A stretch of DNA of 64,000 nt from Dickeya chrysanthemi NCPPB 402 (GTDB lineage: Bacteria; Pseudomonadota; Gammaproteobacteria; Enterobacterales; Enterobacteriaceae). Position numbers and translations under genes: made by a program. Shown piece after piece: positions 11,248 to 21,976 of the stretch; positions within the stretch are counted from its first letter, which is position 1, and each line of letters starts with the position of its first letter. Location of the stretch: assembly GCF_000406105.1 (NCBI RefSeq), contig NZ_CM001974.1:4202805-4266804 (forward strand), written 5' to 3'. Under the pieces are notes generated by a model, which saw only the letters and a program-made list of their open reading frames with translations, did not search any database and was not told the origin of the DNA.

Positions 11248-12074
11248 CAGTAACCGTCCGAATCCATATCCGGCAAAAATTCATTACCATCAAGACGGCA
11301 TACCTGGGTTTCCACTCCGCCATCCGGCAATAGTTCCAGATAGCGCCAGCCGGGTGCGACATTATCAATGGTGAAATTGGTGCAGTGCGGTTTGAATTGT
11401 ACGCAAGTCGATGGCGTCGCCAGCAGGCGGCGGCCGTTCCAGTATAGATCCATTTCCTGATGAATATGGCCGCACAATACGGTACGCACCTGCGGGAAGC
11501 GCACCAGCAACGCGTCCAGACTGTGAGCATTGCGCAGGCTATGTTGATCAAGCCAGGTACAACCTGACGGTAACGGATGATGGTGTAGCATCAGTAACGT
11601 ATGACGCGCCGGCTGACTGAGCAGGCTGCGCTCCAGCCACTCCAGTTGGTATTCGCTCAGCTCGCCGTGCGGTACGCCGAACACCTGACTATCTAGCAGG
11701 ATGACCTGCCAGTGATCGCCCAGCAGCACATGTTTGGAAGGTACGATACCCGAACGCGCCAGCACATCCACCATGGCGGGTTGAAAGTCATGGTTGCCGG
11801 GCAACCAGACACAAGGCGCATTAAAACGACGGATACCATGAGCAAAATGCGTGTACGCGTCCTGCGTATGGTCCTGCGCCAAATCTCCGGTGGCGGTAAT
11901 CAAATCAACATCAAGTTGCTGTGCCGCGATGGCCGCCAGCACCGCCTGATAGCTGCGGTAAGTATTCACGCCGAGCAGAGTCCCCTGCTCGTCGGCAAAA
12001 AGGTGGGTATCTGTTATTTGTAAAATCCTGATTCTGGCCCCACGCGCCACAGGAAGTGTCAACAGGCTTTCCAA
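11247..12074 (-). CDS. cpdA: 3',5'-cyclic-AMP phosphodiesterase
   Basis: A 275-residue class III cAMP phosphodiesterase, the same length as E. coli CpdA. The two-metal calcineurin-type motifs are in order: DTH (Asp22, His24), GDLAQD, GNHDF, the LHHHPLP histidines and GHIH. It breaks cAMP down to AMP in the cytoplasm and so limits CRP activity. It overlaps yqiA by one base and lies downstream of yqiB. Confidence 0.96.
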   Translation of the reverse strand: MESLLTLPVARGARIRILQITDTHLFADEQGTLLGVNTYRSYQAVLAAIAAQQLDVDLITATGDLAQDHTQDAYTHFAHGIRRFNAPCVWLPGNHDFQPAMVDVLARSGIVPSKHVLLGDHWQVILLDSQVFGVPHGELSEYQLEWLERSLLSQPARHTLLMLHHHPLPSGCTWLDQHSLRNAHSLDALLVRFPQVRTVLCGHIHQEMDLYWNGRRLLATPSTCVQFKPHCTNFTIDNVAPGWRYLELLPDGGVETQVCRLDGNEFLPDMDSDGY

Positions 12075-12187
12075 ATAGTGTCCTTGGGTCTTTGCAATCT
12101 GCCTAACAAATCTTCTCTACCCTTAAATACCCCACATGCAGCAAAGCGACCAACGCCCCTGCAATCTAAAGGATGGCGGATATATGT

Positions 12188-12610
12188 CTAGTGAACGGGA
12201 ACCGACATTGAACCACACGCCAGGCAATATCTTAGCCAGTCGGCAAGAAACTGATTAATTTGATGCTTTTCGTCACGCTGATGTAACTTCTTATTCGGAT
12301 AATCATAACGTGCCTTAAAGCGGAAGATCTGCTGACTGGAACACACTTCCGCAACCATCGCATCGTAATATAAGCGCACCACCAGCGTCGGCAGGCTCCA
12401 GTAACTGACTGACGGCGCAATTTGTTGAATCTCCACCAGCGCGGTATAGCGGGTAGACTCAAGAATAGTTAAACGATAACGCGCGTTATGGACCTGATAC
12501 ACCACCGCTGCGCCCACCTCTTCATTACGGGGCAGCAAACGGCGCAATTGTGCGAAGTTGACTTCGCTCAACCGCATCATTTCCGGGAAATCCGGGGTAT
12601 AGCGCTTCAT
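12188..12610 (-). CDS. yqiB: Conserved protein YqiB (DUF1249)
   Basis: A 140-residue protein of unknown function, nearly collinear with E. coli YqiB ([16 protein letters not shown] at the start, a near-invariant [18 protein letters not shown] block toward the end). Two ATGs stand in tandem; the second, at 12610, overlaps the nudF stop in a TGATG junction and matches the known length. No transmembrane segment or catalytic motif is evident. Confidence 0.92.
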   Translation of the reverse strand: MKRYTPDFPEMMRLSEVNFAQLRRLLPRNEEVGAAVVYQVHNARYRLTILESTRYTALVEIQQIAPSVSYWSLPTLVVRLYYDAMVAEVCSSQQIFRFKARYDYPNKKLHQRDEKHQINQFLADWLRYCLACGSMSVPVH

Positions 12611-13245
12611 CATCCATCCACCCAGGCTTTTTTTAATGTCTCATGGTGCAGTGCCAACCATTGCAAGGCAATGACAGAGGCGGCGTTGTCAATAATGCCC
12701 TGTTCCACCCACTGATAGCTCTGTTCACGGCTGACCACATGTACGCGGATATCCTCGTTCTCTTCCGCTAACCCGTGAATACCGCTGGCGGTGCGGGAAT
12801 CCACTTCGCCGACCCAAATAGCCAGGCGCTCGCTGGTGCCGCCGGGGCTGGCCAGATAACTGAGCGCCGGATGACAACGCCGCACCACCAATCCGGCTTC
12901 TTCCTGCGCTTCACGACGCGCGACCTCTTCCTGACTTTCGCCCGGTTCAATCATGCCGGCCACCAGTTCGAACAACCATGGCGACGCGCTGGTATCGTAA
13001 GCGGCGATCCGAATCTGTTCGATCAACACCACCTCGTCGCGTACCGGATCATAAGGCAGCAGTACGACGGCATGACCACGCTCCAGAATTTCCCGGCTCA
13101 CTTCATCACTCATACCGCCGTTAAACAGACGGTGACGAAAGCGGTAACGTTGTAGTGAAAAAAAACCCTTATAGAGCGTTTCGCGTGCAATAATTTCTAC
13201 ATCATCTTTGGCAAAAGTACCGGGATGTGTATCTGAGGACGCCAT
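12610..13245 (-). CDS. nudF: ADP-ribose pyrophosphatase (Nudix)
   Basis: A 211-residue Nudix hydrolase that splits ADP-ribose to AMP and ribose-5-phosphate. The Nudix box is complete from Gly97 to Leu119 ([20 protein letters not shown] at its core). The frame is open for 28 more codons upstream, but MASSDTHPG at 13245 gives the E. coli length (209) and has an AGGAG ribosome site (in TCCACAGGAGTTAAGTTT). It heads the nudF-yqiB-cpdA-yqiA operon. Confidence 0.95.
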   Translation of the reverse strand: MASSDTHPGTFAKDDVEIIARETLYKGFFSLQRYRFRHRLFNGGMSDEVSREILERGHAVVLLPYDPVRDEVVLIEQIRIAAYDTSASPWLFELVAGMIEPGESQEEVARREAQEEAGLVVRRCHPALSYLASPGGTSERLAIWVGEVDSRTASGIHGLAEENEDIRVHVVSREQSYQWVEQGIIDNAASVIALQWLALHHETLKKAWVDG

Positions 13246-13419
13246 AAACTTAACTCCTGTGGACAACACGGCAGGTAAGCCATTTGTTGTGTGGCGAAAA
13301 CGTGGACAGACATTCCCCGTTTTGTGCAATATTCACCATGCAATCGTGCCAGCCCGATACGGATAATCAGGCACGGAAAAGTCTACCAGCAAGAATGAGG
13401 CGCTCCGGAGAGTAACGCA

Positions 13420-13560
13420 ATGTCTTTGCGCCCCCTGGAACGGCATCTTGCCGGGGCAGTCACCGACACGCTGCCGGGCATTGTGCCCAAACCCAAACCG
13501 CTAAGTAAAATAGGCTTTTGGGATAACCGCAAGGAAAAGATGGCACAATCAGCCACCTAA
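13420..13560 (+). CDS. Possible small ORF upstream of tolC (46 aa)
   Basis: An ATG at 13420 preceded by GGAGAG at seven to eight bases opens a frame of 46 codons ending in TAA. The peptide begins MSLRPLERHLAGAV and ends RKEKMAQSAT; it has a proline-lysine run PKPKPLSK in the middle and no membrane segment. It ends 88 bases before tolC, with a hairpin in between, so it could be a leader peptide or an unannotated small protein. I do not recognise it; it may be chance. Confidence 0.35.
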   Translation: MSLRPLERHLAGAVTDTLPGIVPKPKPLSKIGFWDNRKEKMAQSAT

Positions 13561-13569
13561 TTCGATTGG

Positions 13570-13588
13570 CCGATTCTGATAGAATCGG
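13570..13588 (+). other. Perfect hairpin in the tolC leader
   Basis: CCGATTCT at 13570-13577 pairs with AGAATCGG at 13581-13588 around the triloop GAT. It lies ten bases after the stop of the small ORF and 60 bases before the tolC ATG. No T-run follows, so it is not a plain terminator. Confidence 0.45.
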
Positions 13589-13648
13589 CAGGTATATCGT
13601 CTCCAGATGGCGCAACCCAAAAACTTTGCTGCACAACAAGGAATGCAA

Positions 13649-15061
13649 ATGAAGAAACTGCTCCCACTTCTCATCAGCCTGAGTCTGGGTGGATTTACTG
13701 CCGCCAGTCAGGCAGAAGACCTGTTACAGGTTTATCAGCAGGCTAAAACGACCAATCCGGATTTACGCAGCGCCGCCGCCACCCGAGACGCGGCTTTTGA
13801 GAAAATTAATGAAGCGCGCTCTTCCTTGCTGCCTCAACTGGGTTTAGGCGCCGACTACACCTACAACAGCGGCTACCGCGACCGCAAAGACATTAACAGC
13901 AATGCGACCAGCGCTTCGCTGCAGCTCACCCAGTCAATCTTTAATATGTCGCTGTGGCGTGCCTTGACGCTGCAGGAAAAACAGGCCGGTATTCAGGACG
14001 TCAGCTATCAAACCTCCCAGCAGACGCTGTTGCTGAACACCGCAACCGCCTACTTCAACGTACTGCGCGCTATCGACTCGCTGTCTTACGTTAGCGCACA
14101 AAAACAGTCGATCTACCGCGAACTGGATCAAACCACTCAGCGTTTCAACGTCGGTTTGGTTGCCATCACCGACGTACAGAACGCGCGTGCCCAGTATGAC
14201 AATGTGCTGGCGAGCGAAGTGACCGCCCGCAACAATCTGGATAACACCATGGAAACCCTGCGCCAGGTAACCGGTCAATTCTATCCGCAACTGGCGGGGC
14301 TGAATATTGACCGCTTCGCGCCGCAGAAACCCGACGCGGTGAACAGCCTGCTGAAAGAAGCGGAAAACCGTAACCTCAGCCTGTTGTCCGCCAGACTGAG
14401 CCAGGACTTGGCACGCGAGCAGATTCGCTCGGCGGAAAGCGGCCATATGCCGACACTGAACCTGACGGCATCCACCGGCGTCACCAACACCAACTACTCC
14501 GGTTCCAACGCGGTCGGCAACAATTTTAACGACACCTACGTGGGCCAGAATCAGGTCGGTCTGAGCTTCTCGTTACCGATCTACAGCGGCGGCGGCACTT
14601 CATCCAGAGTGCAACAGGCGCAGCACAGCTTTGTCGCTTCCAGTGAGAACATGGAAAGCGCGCACCGTTCGGTGATCCAGACGCTGCGTTCCGCACATAA
14701 CAACATTTCCTCCTCCATCAGTAGCGTTAACGCTTACAAACAGGCGGTAGTCTCTGCACAGAGCTCGCTGGATGCGATGGAAGCCGGTTATCAGGTGGGT
14801 ACCCGTACCATCGTTGATGTGCTGGACGCCACCACCACGCTGTACAACGCCAAACAGCAATTGTCCGGCGCACGTTATGACTATCTGATTAACCAGTTGA
14901 ACCTCAAGCAAGCGCTCGGTACGTTGAATGAAGACGATCTGCGTACGCTGAACACCATGCTGGGTAAACCGGTTTCTACGTCTGCCGCCATCGGCGACGA
15001 TGCGCCGGCACCGGCCGCAACCCCGGTCACGGCCAAAACCCCCGCCAAGGCCAAGCCCTAG
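13649..15061 (+). CDS. tolC: Outer membrane channel TolC
   Basis: A 470-residue outer-membrane duct protein used by RND, MFS and type I export systems. A signal peptide (KKLLPLLISLSLGGFTAASQA) precedes mature EDLLQVYQQA. The repeated family halves are visible (for example NTATAYFNVLRAIDSLSY and the later AGYQVGTRTIVDVLDATTTLY). Three in-frame starts exist (13607, 13643, 13649); the AAGGA at 13638-13642 is six bases from the third, which also equals the E. coli start. The C-terminal tail is Pro/Ala/Lys-rich and shorter than in E. coli. In soft-rot bacteria TolC serves protease secretion and resistance to plant compounds. Confidence 0.96.
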   Translation: MKKLLPLLISLSLGGFTAASQAEDLLQVYQQAKTTNPDLRSAAATRDAAFEKINEARSSLLPQLGLGADYTYNSGYRDRKDINSNATSASLQLTQSIFNMSLWRALTLQEKQAGIQDVSYQTSQQTLLLNTATAYFNVLRAIDSLSYVSAQKQSIYRELDQTTQRFNVGLVAITDVQNARAQYDNVLASEVTARNNLDNTMETLRQVTGQFYPQLAGLNIDRFAPQKPDAVNSLLKEAENRNLSLLSARLSQDLAREQIRSAESGHMPTLNLTASTGVTNTNYSGSNAVGNNFNDTYVGQNQVGLSFSLPIYSGGGTSSRVQQAQHSFVASSENMESAHRSVIQTLRSAHNNISSSISSVNAYKQAVVSAQSSLDAMEAGYQVGTRTIVDVLDATTTLYNAKQQLSGARYDYLINQLNLKQALGTLNEDDLRTLNTMLGKPVSTSAAIGDDAPAPAATPVTAKTPAKAKP

Positions 15062-15069
15062 TCGTATTA

Positions 15070-15100
15070 CAGGGGAACCCGCTCGGTTCCCCTGTTTTAT
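15070..15100 (+). terminator. tolC terminator
   Basis: CAGGGGAACC at 15070-15079 and GGTTCCCCTG at 15085-15094 form a perfect ten-base stem with a five-base loop, followed directly by TTTTAT. It starts eight bases after the tolC stop. Confidence 0.85.
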
Positions 15101-15250
15101 GGCGGCGGTAGGTAAACGGCGTTTTGTTTTCCCAAGGCGTCGGAGCTTTACAAGCCGCTCGCCCTTCTCCTATGCTTAACCACGCTTTATACCTGCATAC
15201 TTATTATTAACATGATGGGCATGATGCCCTTTTCCCCCTGGGACTAACCG

Positions 15251-16000
15251 ATGAAAAGAACATCAGACATTAACCACGCTCGTTTTCGTAAACGCTGGGG
15301 TTACCGCATTGCCCCCATGGCGTTGGCGGTCAGTACCGTGTTCATCCTCGCCGGCTGCGAAAAATCCGATGAAACCGTCTCGCTCTATCAGAATGCGGAC
15401 GATTGTTCCCGTGCCAATCCATCGATGAAAGATCAGTGCAGCGCCACTTATAACAACGCGTTAAAAGAGGCGGAAAGAACCGCGCCCAAATACGCCACGC
15501 GTGAAGAGTGCGTGGCGGCATTCGGCGAAAGCCAGTGCACCCAGTCAGGTTCAGGTTCAGGTTCAAGTACCACGGCCAGTGCCGCGCCGCAGCAAAGCGG
15601 TAGTTTTTGGATGCCGCTCATGGCTGGGTTCATGATGGGGAAACTGATGGGCGGCAACAATTTTGCCCAACAACCGGTCTTCCGTCCGAATACACCCAAT
15701 AATCCGGCCAGCGGCAGCTATGTGGATGCCAGCGGTAAAAGCTACGGCGCTACGACCGGGCAGAACATCAGCGTTCCTAAAGACACACTGACGCCCAAAC
15801 CGACCTCCAGCGTTAAGCCATCCAGCATCACCACCACCCGAGGCGGCTTTGGCGACACGGTGAATAAACTCAATAGCACGCCGGCGGCCAATATGACCGA
15901 CAATCGGGATAAAGATCGTGCCGCAAACAGTTCCACCAGCGGCACCGGCTCCCGCTCAACCAGCAGTGAAACGCCGATTCGTCGCTCCTTTGGGGGATAA
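15251..16000 (+). CDS. ygiB: DUF1190 lipoprotein-like protein YgiB
   Basis: A 249-residue DUF1190 protein. The N-terminus has a basic stretch, a hydrophobic segment (about residues 21-33) and an LAGC lipobox-like motif with Cys36, followed by [17 protein letters not shown], almost identical to E. coli YgiB. The middle has a serine-glycine run and a second hydrophobic [20 protein letters not shown] patch; the tail is Ser/Thr-rich. Function is not established. It precedes ygiC by 11 bases and both probably form one unit after tolC. Confidence 0.9.
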   Translation: MKRTSDINHARFRKRWGYRIAPMALAVSTVFILAGCEKSDETVSLYQNADDCSRANPSMKDQCSATYNNALKEAERTAPKYATREECVAAFGESQCTQSGSGSGSSTTASAAPQQSGSFWMPLMAGFMMGKLMGGNNFAQQPVFRPNTPNNPASGSYVDASGKSYGATTGQNISVPKDTLTPKPTSSVKPSSITTTRGGFGDTVNKLNSTPAANMTDNRDKDRAANSSTSGTGSRSTSSETPIRRSFGG

Positions 16001-16011
16001 GGTCGCCTGCT

Positions 16012-17172
16012 ATGAAACGTATTGCGATTAACGAACGCCCGAACTGGCGGGAAAAAGCGGCTGAATATGGCTTCAGCTTCCACACTCTGTATGGCGAGCC
16101 CTACTGGTGTGAAGACGCCTGTTACCAGTTTACGCTGGCGCAAATTGAAGAGCTGGAAGAGACTACCGCCGAACTGAACCAGATGTGTCTGCAGGTGGTC
16201 GATAAAGTGGTCAACAGCGAAGCGCTGCTGACCAAATTCCGAATTCCCCGCCACACCTGGGACTTCGTGCGCGGTTCCTGGCTATCGCGTCAGCCTGCGC
16301 TGTACGCGCGGCTGGATCTGGCTTACGACGGCAAGCACCCGGCAAAATTACTGGAAAATAACGCCGATACGCCAACCTCTTTGTACGAGTCGGCATTCTT
16401 TCAGTGGATCTGGCTGGAAGATCAGATTCAGGCTGGCCACTTGCCGCCGAATGCCGATCAATACAATAGCCTGCAGGAAAAGCTGATCGAACGTTTTGAG
16501 TATCTGCGTACCCATCACGGTTTCGGCCGTATGCATTTCACCTGCTGTCGGGATACGGAAGAAGATCGCGGGACGGTTCAGTATCTGCAAGACTGTGCGC
16601 AGGAAGCGGGCATTCCGAGTCAGTTCCTGTACATCGACGAGATTGGTCTGGGAGATCGCGGTCAATTTACCGATTTGCAGGACAACACCATCGGTAACCT
16701 GTTCAAACTCTATCCGTGGGAGTTCATGCTACGCGAAACCTTCTCCACCAAGCTGGCGGACGCCGGGGTACGCTGGCTGGAGCCGGGCTGGAAAAGCGTG
16801 CTTTCCAACAAAGCGTTACTGCCGCTGTTATGGCAGATGTTCCCAAACCATCCCAACCTGCTGCCGGCCTATTTCACCGAAGACAACCCGCCGGCCATGA
16901 GTGACTACGTAGTCAAACCGCTATTTTCCCGCGAAGGTGCCAACATCCAGATTTATCGGCAAGGTGAACAGGTAGCAGCGGTGGACGGCCCCTACGGCGA
17001 GGAAGGTTCCATCGTGCAACAATTCCATCCGCTGCCCAGATTTAACGACAGCTATACGCTGATCGGCAGTTGGCTGGTGGGCGACACCCCTTGCGGTATC
17101 GGGCTACGGGAAGACCGGGAACTGATTACTCAGGATTTGTCCCGCTTCTATCCGCATATCATTCTGGATTAA
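16012..17172 (+). CDS. ygiC: Glutathionylspermidine synthase-like protein YgiC
   Basis: A 386-residue ATP-grasp protein of the glutathionylspermidine synthase C-terminal family, about the same length as E. coli YgiC. Segments such as [15 protein letters not shown] and [13 protein letters not shown] fit nucleotide and substrate-binding parts of that fold. There is no amidase domain, so it is a stand-alone ligase-like protein whose product is not established. It follows ygiB closely and ends at a strong terminator. Confidence 0.92.
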   Translation: MKRIAINERPNWREKAAEYGFSFHTLYGEPYWCEDACYQFTLAQIEELEETTAELNQMCLQVVDKVVNSEALLTKFRIPRHTWDFVRGSWLSRQPALYARLDLAYDGKHPAKLLENNADTPTSLYESAFFQWIWLEDQIQAGHLPPNADQYNSLQEKLIERFEYLRTHHGFGRMHFTCCRDTEEDRGTVQYLQDCAQEAGIPSQFLYIDEIGLGDRGQFTDLQDNTIGNLFKLYPWEFMLRETFSTKLADAGVRWLEPGWKSVLSNKALLPLLWQMFPNHPNLLPAYFTEDNPPAMSDYVVKPLFSREGANIQIYRQGEQVAAVDGPYGEEGSIVQQFHPLPRFNDSYTLIGSWLVGDTPCGIGLREDRELITQDLSRFYPHIILD

Positions 17173-17196
17173 TGCCCACGACTGGCCGCAATCATG

Positions 17197-17226
17197 CTTA
17201 TCGCCCTGACGGGCGATAAGTTTTTT
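17197..17226 (+). terminator. ygiBC terminator
   Basis: CTTATCGCCC at 17197-17206 and GGGCGATAAG at 17211-17220 form a perfect ten-base stem with a TGAC loop, followed by six Ts. It separates ygiC from the convergent ygiD. Confidence 0.95.
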
Positions 17227-17232
17227 CCCGCC

Positions 17233-18021
17233 TTACCCCACCTGCACCGACATCATGCTGAGCGAGCCCATCACAATGCCGTCCGTCGGCGTGCAAACCG
17301 GTTCCTGACCATTCCAGCTACCTAATACGTACAACAGCGGCAGGAAATGATCCGGCGTCGGATTAGACAACGCGGCATCATTATGCTGCATGAAGTTCAC
17401 CAACGGATGCTCCGCCGCATCGCCCCGCCAGTCGAGATGACTACGGACAAAATCGTTGAACGACGTCGCCCAGCTATAGGGGGAACCATCGCCGTTCCAC
17501 TTGATCATCCGCAGGTTATGTACCACGTTGCCGCTGGCGACGATCATAATGCCTTCATTCCGCAACGCCGCCAGTTTGCGGCCCAGTTCATAGTGATAAG
17601 CCGGCGGTTTGGTGCCATCAATGCTGAGCTGTACTATCGGAATATCCGCTTGCGGATAAACCTTAATCAGTACCCCCCAGGTGCCGTGATCCAATCCCCA
17701 CTCCTGATGATCCGCATATACCGACACCGGCGCCAGTATCTCCTGCACCCGTTTAGCCACGTCTGGTGCGCCAGGCGCAGGATACTGGGTGTCGAATAAT
17801 GCCTGGGGGAAACCGCCGAAATCATGAATGGTGCGCGGCTTGCTCATCGCCGTCACCGCCGTACCGCGGGTATACCAATGTGCGGATACCGCGACAATCG
17901 CTTTCGGGCGCGGCAGGGTTTCGCCCAGTTTACGCCAGGCCTGTGTGTATTCATTTTCATCCAGCGCATTCATGGGGCTACCATGGCCGAGAAACAGTGC
18001 CGGCATCCGGGAAGAACTCAT
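17233..18021 (-). CDS. ygiD: 4,5-DOPA dioxygenase extradiol YgiD
   Basis: A 262-residue LigB-family extradiol dioxygenase. The N-terminal FLGHGSPMNAL block and the VSAHWYTRG segment carry the expected metal-binding histidines. E. coli YgiD opens the ring of L-DOPA to betalamic-acid-type products; the physiological substrate is uncertain and plant-derived catechols would be a natural idea here (inference). It is convergent with ygiBC, as in E. coli. Confidence 0.92.
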   Translation of the reverse strand: MSSSRMPALFLGHGSPMNALDENEYTQAWRKLGETLPRPKAIVAVSAHWYTRGTAVTAMSKPRTIHDFGGFPQALFDTQYPAPGAPDVAKRVQEILAPVSVYADHQEWGLDHGTWGVLIKVYPQADIPIVQLSIDGTKPPAYHYELGRKLAALRNEGIMIVASGNVVHNLRMIKWNGDGSPYSWATSFNDFVRSHLDWRGDAAEHPLVNFMQHNDAALSNPTPDHFLPLLYVLGSWNGQEPVCTPTDGIVMGSLSMMSVQVG

Positions 18022-18161
18022 AGAGGTATCCTTAGTAATCGTGCAGGTATAAGTACCGATGGGGATTACTTTACCTCTACCGAGTTATCGATACAGTCGG
18101 ATTCCCATGATGATGATTGTCAATAAATTTGACGTTTCCCAATACCGCGGATTGACGGTAT

Positions 18162-18189
18162 AAAAAAACCCCGCCGAGTGGCGGGGTTT
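18162..18189 (-). terminator. rnpB terminator
   Basis: On the reverse strand AAACCCCGCC and GGCGGGGTTT pair perfectly around ACTC and are followed by more Ts. It lies directly after the RNase P RNA 3' end. Confidence 0.93.
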
Positions 18190-18196
18190 CTGAAAG

Positions 18197-18574
<378 letters not shown>

Positions 18575-18610
18575 GGCGCGGATGATAGGACAAATCGTCC
18601 TACTTGTCAT
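18575..18610 (-). promoter_or_regulatory. rnpB promoter
   Basis: On the reverse strand ATGACA (18605-18610) and TATCAT (18582-18587) are separated by exactly 17 bases, and the predicted RNA start lies seven bases after the -10. The discriminator is GC-rich (CCGCGCC). The -35 box lies within the last codons of rsmI. Confidence 0.75.
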
Positions 18611-19487
18611 CTTCCGATTCACCGTCACCGTTTTCTTGTTCCAGCACGTAGCGGTAAAGCGCATTTTTTTTCACGCCGTGGATCTCCGCCGCCAGCGCCG
18701 CCGCTTTCTTCAGCGGCAACGCCGCCCGCAACAGGTGCAGAGTACGCAAGGCCGCCGCAGACAGCGCCTCTTCGTCAGGCTGGTGCCCTTCCACAATCAG
18801 CACCATTTCGCCTTTGCGACGGTTGTCATCCTGTTGTACCCAGGCCAGCAGTTCCGCTACCGGCGCGCCGTACAACGACTCCCAGGTTTTGGTCAGTTCC
18901 CGCGCCAGAACCACATAACGCGTCGGCCCCCAGACCTCGACCATATCCTGCAGGCTATCCAGCAATCGGTGCGTTGATTCATAGAAAATCAATGTACGCG
19001 GCTCTTCCAGCAGGTCGCGCAGCGTGTCTTTGCGCGCTTTGGTCTTGGCGGGCAGGAACCCTTCATAGCAAAAGCGATCCGACGGCAAGCCGGCGGCGGA
19101 CAACGCCGTAATCGCCGCACAAGGCCCCGGCAGCGGCACCACGCGCACGCCGGCTTCGCGACAACGGCGCACCAAGTGATAACCGGGGTCGTTAATCAGC
19201 GGCGTACCGGCATCCGACACCAGCGCAATGCTCATGCCTTGTTGCAATCGTGCCAGCAATTGTTCCGCCTTTTGCTGCTCATTGTGGTCATGGAGTGCGA
19301 ACAAGCGCGCATTAATCGCGAAATGTTGTAACAATAAACCGGTATGACGGGTATCTTCTGCGGCAATAAGATCAACCTGTTGCAACACCGTCAGCGCTCG
19401 CTGCGTGATATCCGCCAGATTGCCGATGGGCGTGGGAACAATGTAAAGCGTGGAGGCGGAAATCTGAGCTTGTTGGTCTTGATTCAT
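18600..19487 (-). CDS. rsmI: 16S rRNA 2'-O-ribose C1402 methyltransferase
   Basis: A 295-residue tetrapyrrole-methylase-fold enzyme that methylates the ribose of C1402 in 16S rRNA. Motifs [14 protein letters not shown] near the start, AAEDTRHTG, and [15 protein letters not shown] (SAM site) are intact. A C-terminal extension carries the short HTH-like region of the family. It is divergent from lpoA, the conserved enterobacterial arrangement, and its last codons overlap the rnpB promoter. Confidence 0.96.
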   Translation of the reverse strand: MNQDQQAQISASTLYIVPTPIGNLADITQRALTVLQQVDLIAAEDTRHTGLLLQHFAINARLFALHDHNEQQKAEQLLARLQQGMSIALVSDAGTPLINDPGYHLVRRCREAGVRVVPLPGPCAAITALSAAGLPSDRFCYEGFLPAKTKARKDTLRDLLEEPRTLIFYESTHRLLDSLQDMVEVWGPTRYVVLARELTKTWESLYGAPVAELLAWVQQDDNRRKGEMVLIVEGHQPDEEALSAAALRTLHLLRAALPLKKAAALAAEIHGVKKNALYRYVLEQENGDGESEDDK

Positions 19488-19546
19488 TGTTTCATCCGGT
19501 TTGCCGATTTAATATTGAGCATCGTTAAAACATCACTGGATACAGT

Positions 19547-21586
19547 ATGCTTCCGTTAAATTCTGTCCGTACCCATGCAGGCCGCTTGGTTCCTGTCATG
19601 CTGGCGGCACTGTTTCTCGCCGGCTGCCCCAGCCAAGCCCCACAAAGTCCCGCAACTCAGCAACGCGTAGAGGGCAAAGCCGGCGCATCCTCCGATTACT
19701 ACCTGCAGCAGATGCAGCAAAGTAGTGATGATAGCAAGGCTGACTGGCAATTACTTGCGATTCATGCCTTGATTCAGGAGGGGAAACTGCCTCAGGCCGG
19801 CGACCAGTTAGGTACGCTGCCGTCCCAACTTGGCGACAAACAGCGCCAGGAACAACGCCTGCTCACCGCTGAACTGGCGGTCGCCCAGAACGACATGAAC
19901 GCCGCCAACACCATGCTGGCGCAACTGGACGTGAAATCGTTGTCGCCCCAACAGCAGGAACGCTACTTCCAGGCACAAATCAAAGCCGCACAGGATCGCA
20001 CGTCGCTGACGTTGATCCGTGCGTATATCGGGCTTGAGCCGTTGCTGCAAGGGGATGCCCACCAGCGTAATATCGATCAAACCTGGACTGCGCTGACCCG
20101 CCTTAGTCAGCAGGATCTCAGCTCGATGGTCATCAACGTCGACGAAAATACCCTGCAAGGCTGGCTGGATCTGCTGAACCTCTGGCAGACGAAAGCGCAG
20201 GTTCCCTCCGATCTGCAAGCGGCCATAGAAGACTGGAAGAAACGTTACCCACGCCACCCGGCGGCTAAACAACTGCCGTCGCAATTAGGTGGTACGCCGC
20301 CTGCGGCGGCGGCTCCGACTACCGGAGAAACCGCCCCGATGGGCGGTAACGCCATCGCGTTGCTGTTGCCGTTAAACGGACAGGCGCAAGCATTCGCCAA
20401 CGCTATTCAGCAAGGGTTTAGCGCCGCCAGAAGCGGCCAGGCTTCGCTGGCGATGCCGGCCCAGTTGGCGCAGGCAGCCAATAACGCAGCAGCGGCGACG
20501 CCGGGAACGCCGGCCGTACCGTCGCCAGCGTTGAGCACGCCGTCCGCCGTTTCGCCAACGCCTGCAGCAACAACAACCGTCATGCCGACGCTAACGGCTG
20601 CGACCGCCGGTACGATTCCGGTGAAAGTCTATGACACCTCGAATCAGGCACTGGCTAATGTGATTGCTCAGGCGCAGAAAGACGGCGCTACCACCATCGT
20701 CGGGCCGCTGCTCAAAAACGAGGTGGAACAGTTGCCGGGGCTTAACCCTTCACTGAATGTGCTGGCGCTGAATCAACCGGAGCACATCCAGCCGAATCCG
20801 AATATCTGCTATTTCGCGCTATCGCCGGAAGATGAGGCAGCCGACGCGGCACAATTCATCCACAAACAGGGCAAACAGCACCCGCTGATTCTGGCGCCGC
20901 GCGGCAATCTGGGAGACCGGGTGGTAGCGGCATTTGCCAAGTCCTGGCAACAACAGTCCGGCGGCGTGGTATTACAACAACGCACCGGCAGCATGTATGA
21001 CCTGAAACAAGCGATCAACAGCGGTGCGGGCATTCCGTTAAATGGTCAGCCGGTTATCACGGCGGCATCTGCGCCGCAGCCCTCGACCACGGTTGGCGGC
21101 CTGACCATACCGAATCAGGCGCCGCCGATAGCGGCCGTCACCAGCGACGGCAACGTGGATGCGATTTATATCATCGCAACGCCAGACGAACTGGCCTTGC
21201 TCAAACCCATGATCGACATGCGCAACAAGGGGGCGTCGCGCCCGGCGCTCTACGCCAGCTCACGTAGTTATCAGGCAGGTCTGGGGCCGGATTTCCGGTT
21301 TGAAATGGAAGGACTACAGTTTAGCGATATCCCATTACTGACCGGCGCCAGCCCGGCATTAATGCAGCAAGTCAGTACCCAGTTCCGCAACGACTATTCG
21401 CTGGTTCGACTGTTCGCCATGGGGATGGATGCCTGGAAACTGGCCAGCGACTTTGCGCAATTGCACCAACCGGGAAGTTCTCTCTCGGGTGCAACCGGTA
21501 TACTCAGCGCCTCGTCGGATTGCGTCGTCAACCGTAAACTTACCTGGCTGCAGTTCCGTCAGGGACAACTGGTGCCAGCCTCCTGA
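19547..21586 (+). CDS. lpoA: Penicillin-binding protein activator LpoA
   Basis: A 679-residue outer-membrane lipoprotein that reaches through the periplasm to activate PBP1A. The signal ends in a lipobox LAGC with Cys27. The N-terminal part is helical TPR-like; from about residue 265 the periplasmic-binding-protein-like (LppC) domain starts with [16 protein letters not shown], is interrupted by a low-complexity Ala/Pro/Thr linker (about 300-350), and resumes at VKVYDTSNQ. The same linker insertion exists in E. coli. It is divergent from rsmI and followed immediately by yraN. Confidence 0.95.
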   Translation: MLPLNSVRTHAGRLVPVMLAALFLAGCPSQAPQSPATQQRVEGKAGASSDYYLQQMQQSSDDSKADWQLLAIHALIQEGKLPQAGDQLGTLPSQLGDKQRQEQRLLTAELAVAQNDMNAANTMLAQLDVKSLSPQQQERYFQAQIKAAQDRTSLTLIRAYIGLEPLLQGDAHQRNIDQTWTALTRLSQQDLSSMVINVDENTLQGWLDLLNLWQTKAQVPSDLQAAIEDWKKRYPRHPAAKQLPSQLGGTPPAAAAPTTGETAPMGGNAIALLLPLNGQAQAFANAIQQGFSAARSGQASLAMPAQLAQAANNAAAATPGTPAVPSPALSTPSAVSPTPAATTTVMPTLTAATAGTIPVKVYDTSNQALANVIAQAQKDGATTIVGPLLKNEVEQLPGLNPSLNVLALNQPEHIQPNPNICYFALSPEDEAADAAQFIHKQGKQHPLILAPRGNLGDRVVAAFAKSWQQQSGGVVLQQRTGSMYDLKQAINSGAGIPLNGQPVITAASAPQPSTTVGGLTIPNQAPPIAAVTSDGNVDAIYIIATPDELALLKPMIDMRNKGASRPALYASSRSYQAGLGPDFRFEMEGLQFSDIPLLTGASPALMQQVSTQFRNDYSLVRLFAMGMDAWKLASDFAQLHQPGSSLSGATGILSASSDCVVNRKLTWLQFRQGQLVPAS

Positions 21587-21939
21587 ATCGGCGCATCACT
21601 GGCGGGCGCTACGAACAATTGGCCCGATGCCATCTTGAACGCGCCGGGCTGATTTTTGTCGCATCCAACGTGACGGTTCGCGGGGGTGAACTGGACCTGA
21701 TAATGCGCGATGGCGATATCCTGGTATTTATTGAGGTACGTTACCGCCGTAATCACGATTTTGGCGGTGCAGCAGCCAGTATTACCCGGCAAAAGCAGCG
21801 CTCGTTACTGCATGCCGCGGCGGTATGGTTAGCCCGTCAGGGTGCCAGTCTTGATTCCACGGATTGTCGTTTCGACGTACTGGCCATAACCGGCTCGCAG
21901 GTGGAATGGTTGCCCAATGCATTTGGACAATCTGATTAA
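21583..21939 (+). CDS. yraN: UPF0102 nuclease-like protein YraN (start uncertain)
   Basis: A small restriction-endonuclease-fold protein; the motif GGELDLI...FIEVRYR gives the Glu/Asp-Glu residues of this fold. Function is not established. No ATG or GTG is available: the frame opens after a stop at 21535, and the only start-like codons are CTG at 21544 and 21583 and TTG at 21619. The CTG at 21583 overlaps the lpoA TGA stop, giving 118 residues with the [21 protein letters not shown] leader that fits the family; the TTG start would give 106. In relatives the overlap is probably an ATGA, so this may be a point change of A to C or a sequencing error. Confidence 0.8.
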   Translation: MNRRITGGRYEQLARCHLERAGLIFVASNVTVRGGELDLIMRDGDILVFIEVRYRRNHDFGGAAASITRQKQRSLLHAAAVWLARQGASLDSTDCRFDVLAITGSQVEWLPNAFGQSD

Positions 21940-21976
21940 CGCCATGATTTTTAACTTCAAAACAGGTTAACAGAAC

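Larger units (their letters stand above)
13246..13648. other. nudF-tolC divergent region
   Basis: A 403-base gap between divergent nudF and tolC. It should contain both promoters. The forward strand holds a 46-codon ORF with a plausible ribosome site (13420-13560) and a perfect hairpin (13570-13588) before tolC; both are listed separately. In E. coli the tolC upstream region carries MarA/SoxS/Rob control, but I could not identify a marbox here with confidence. Confidence 0.5.
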
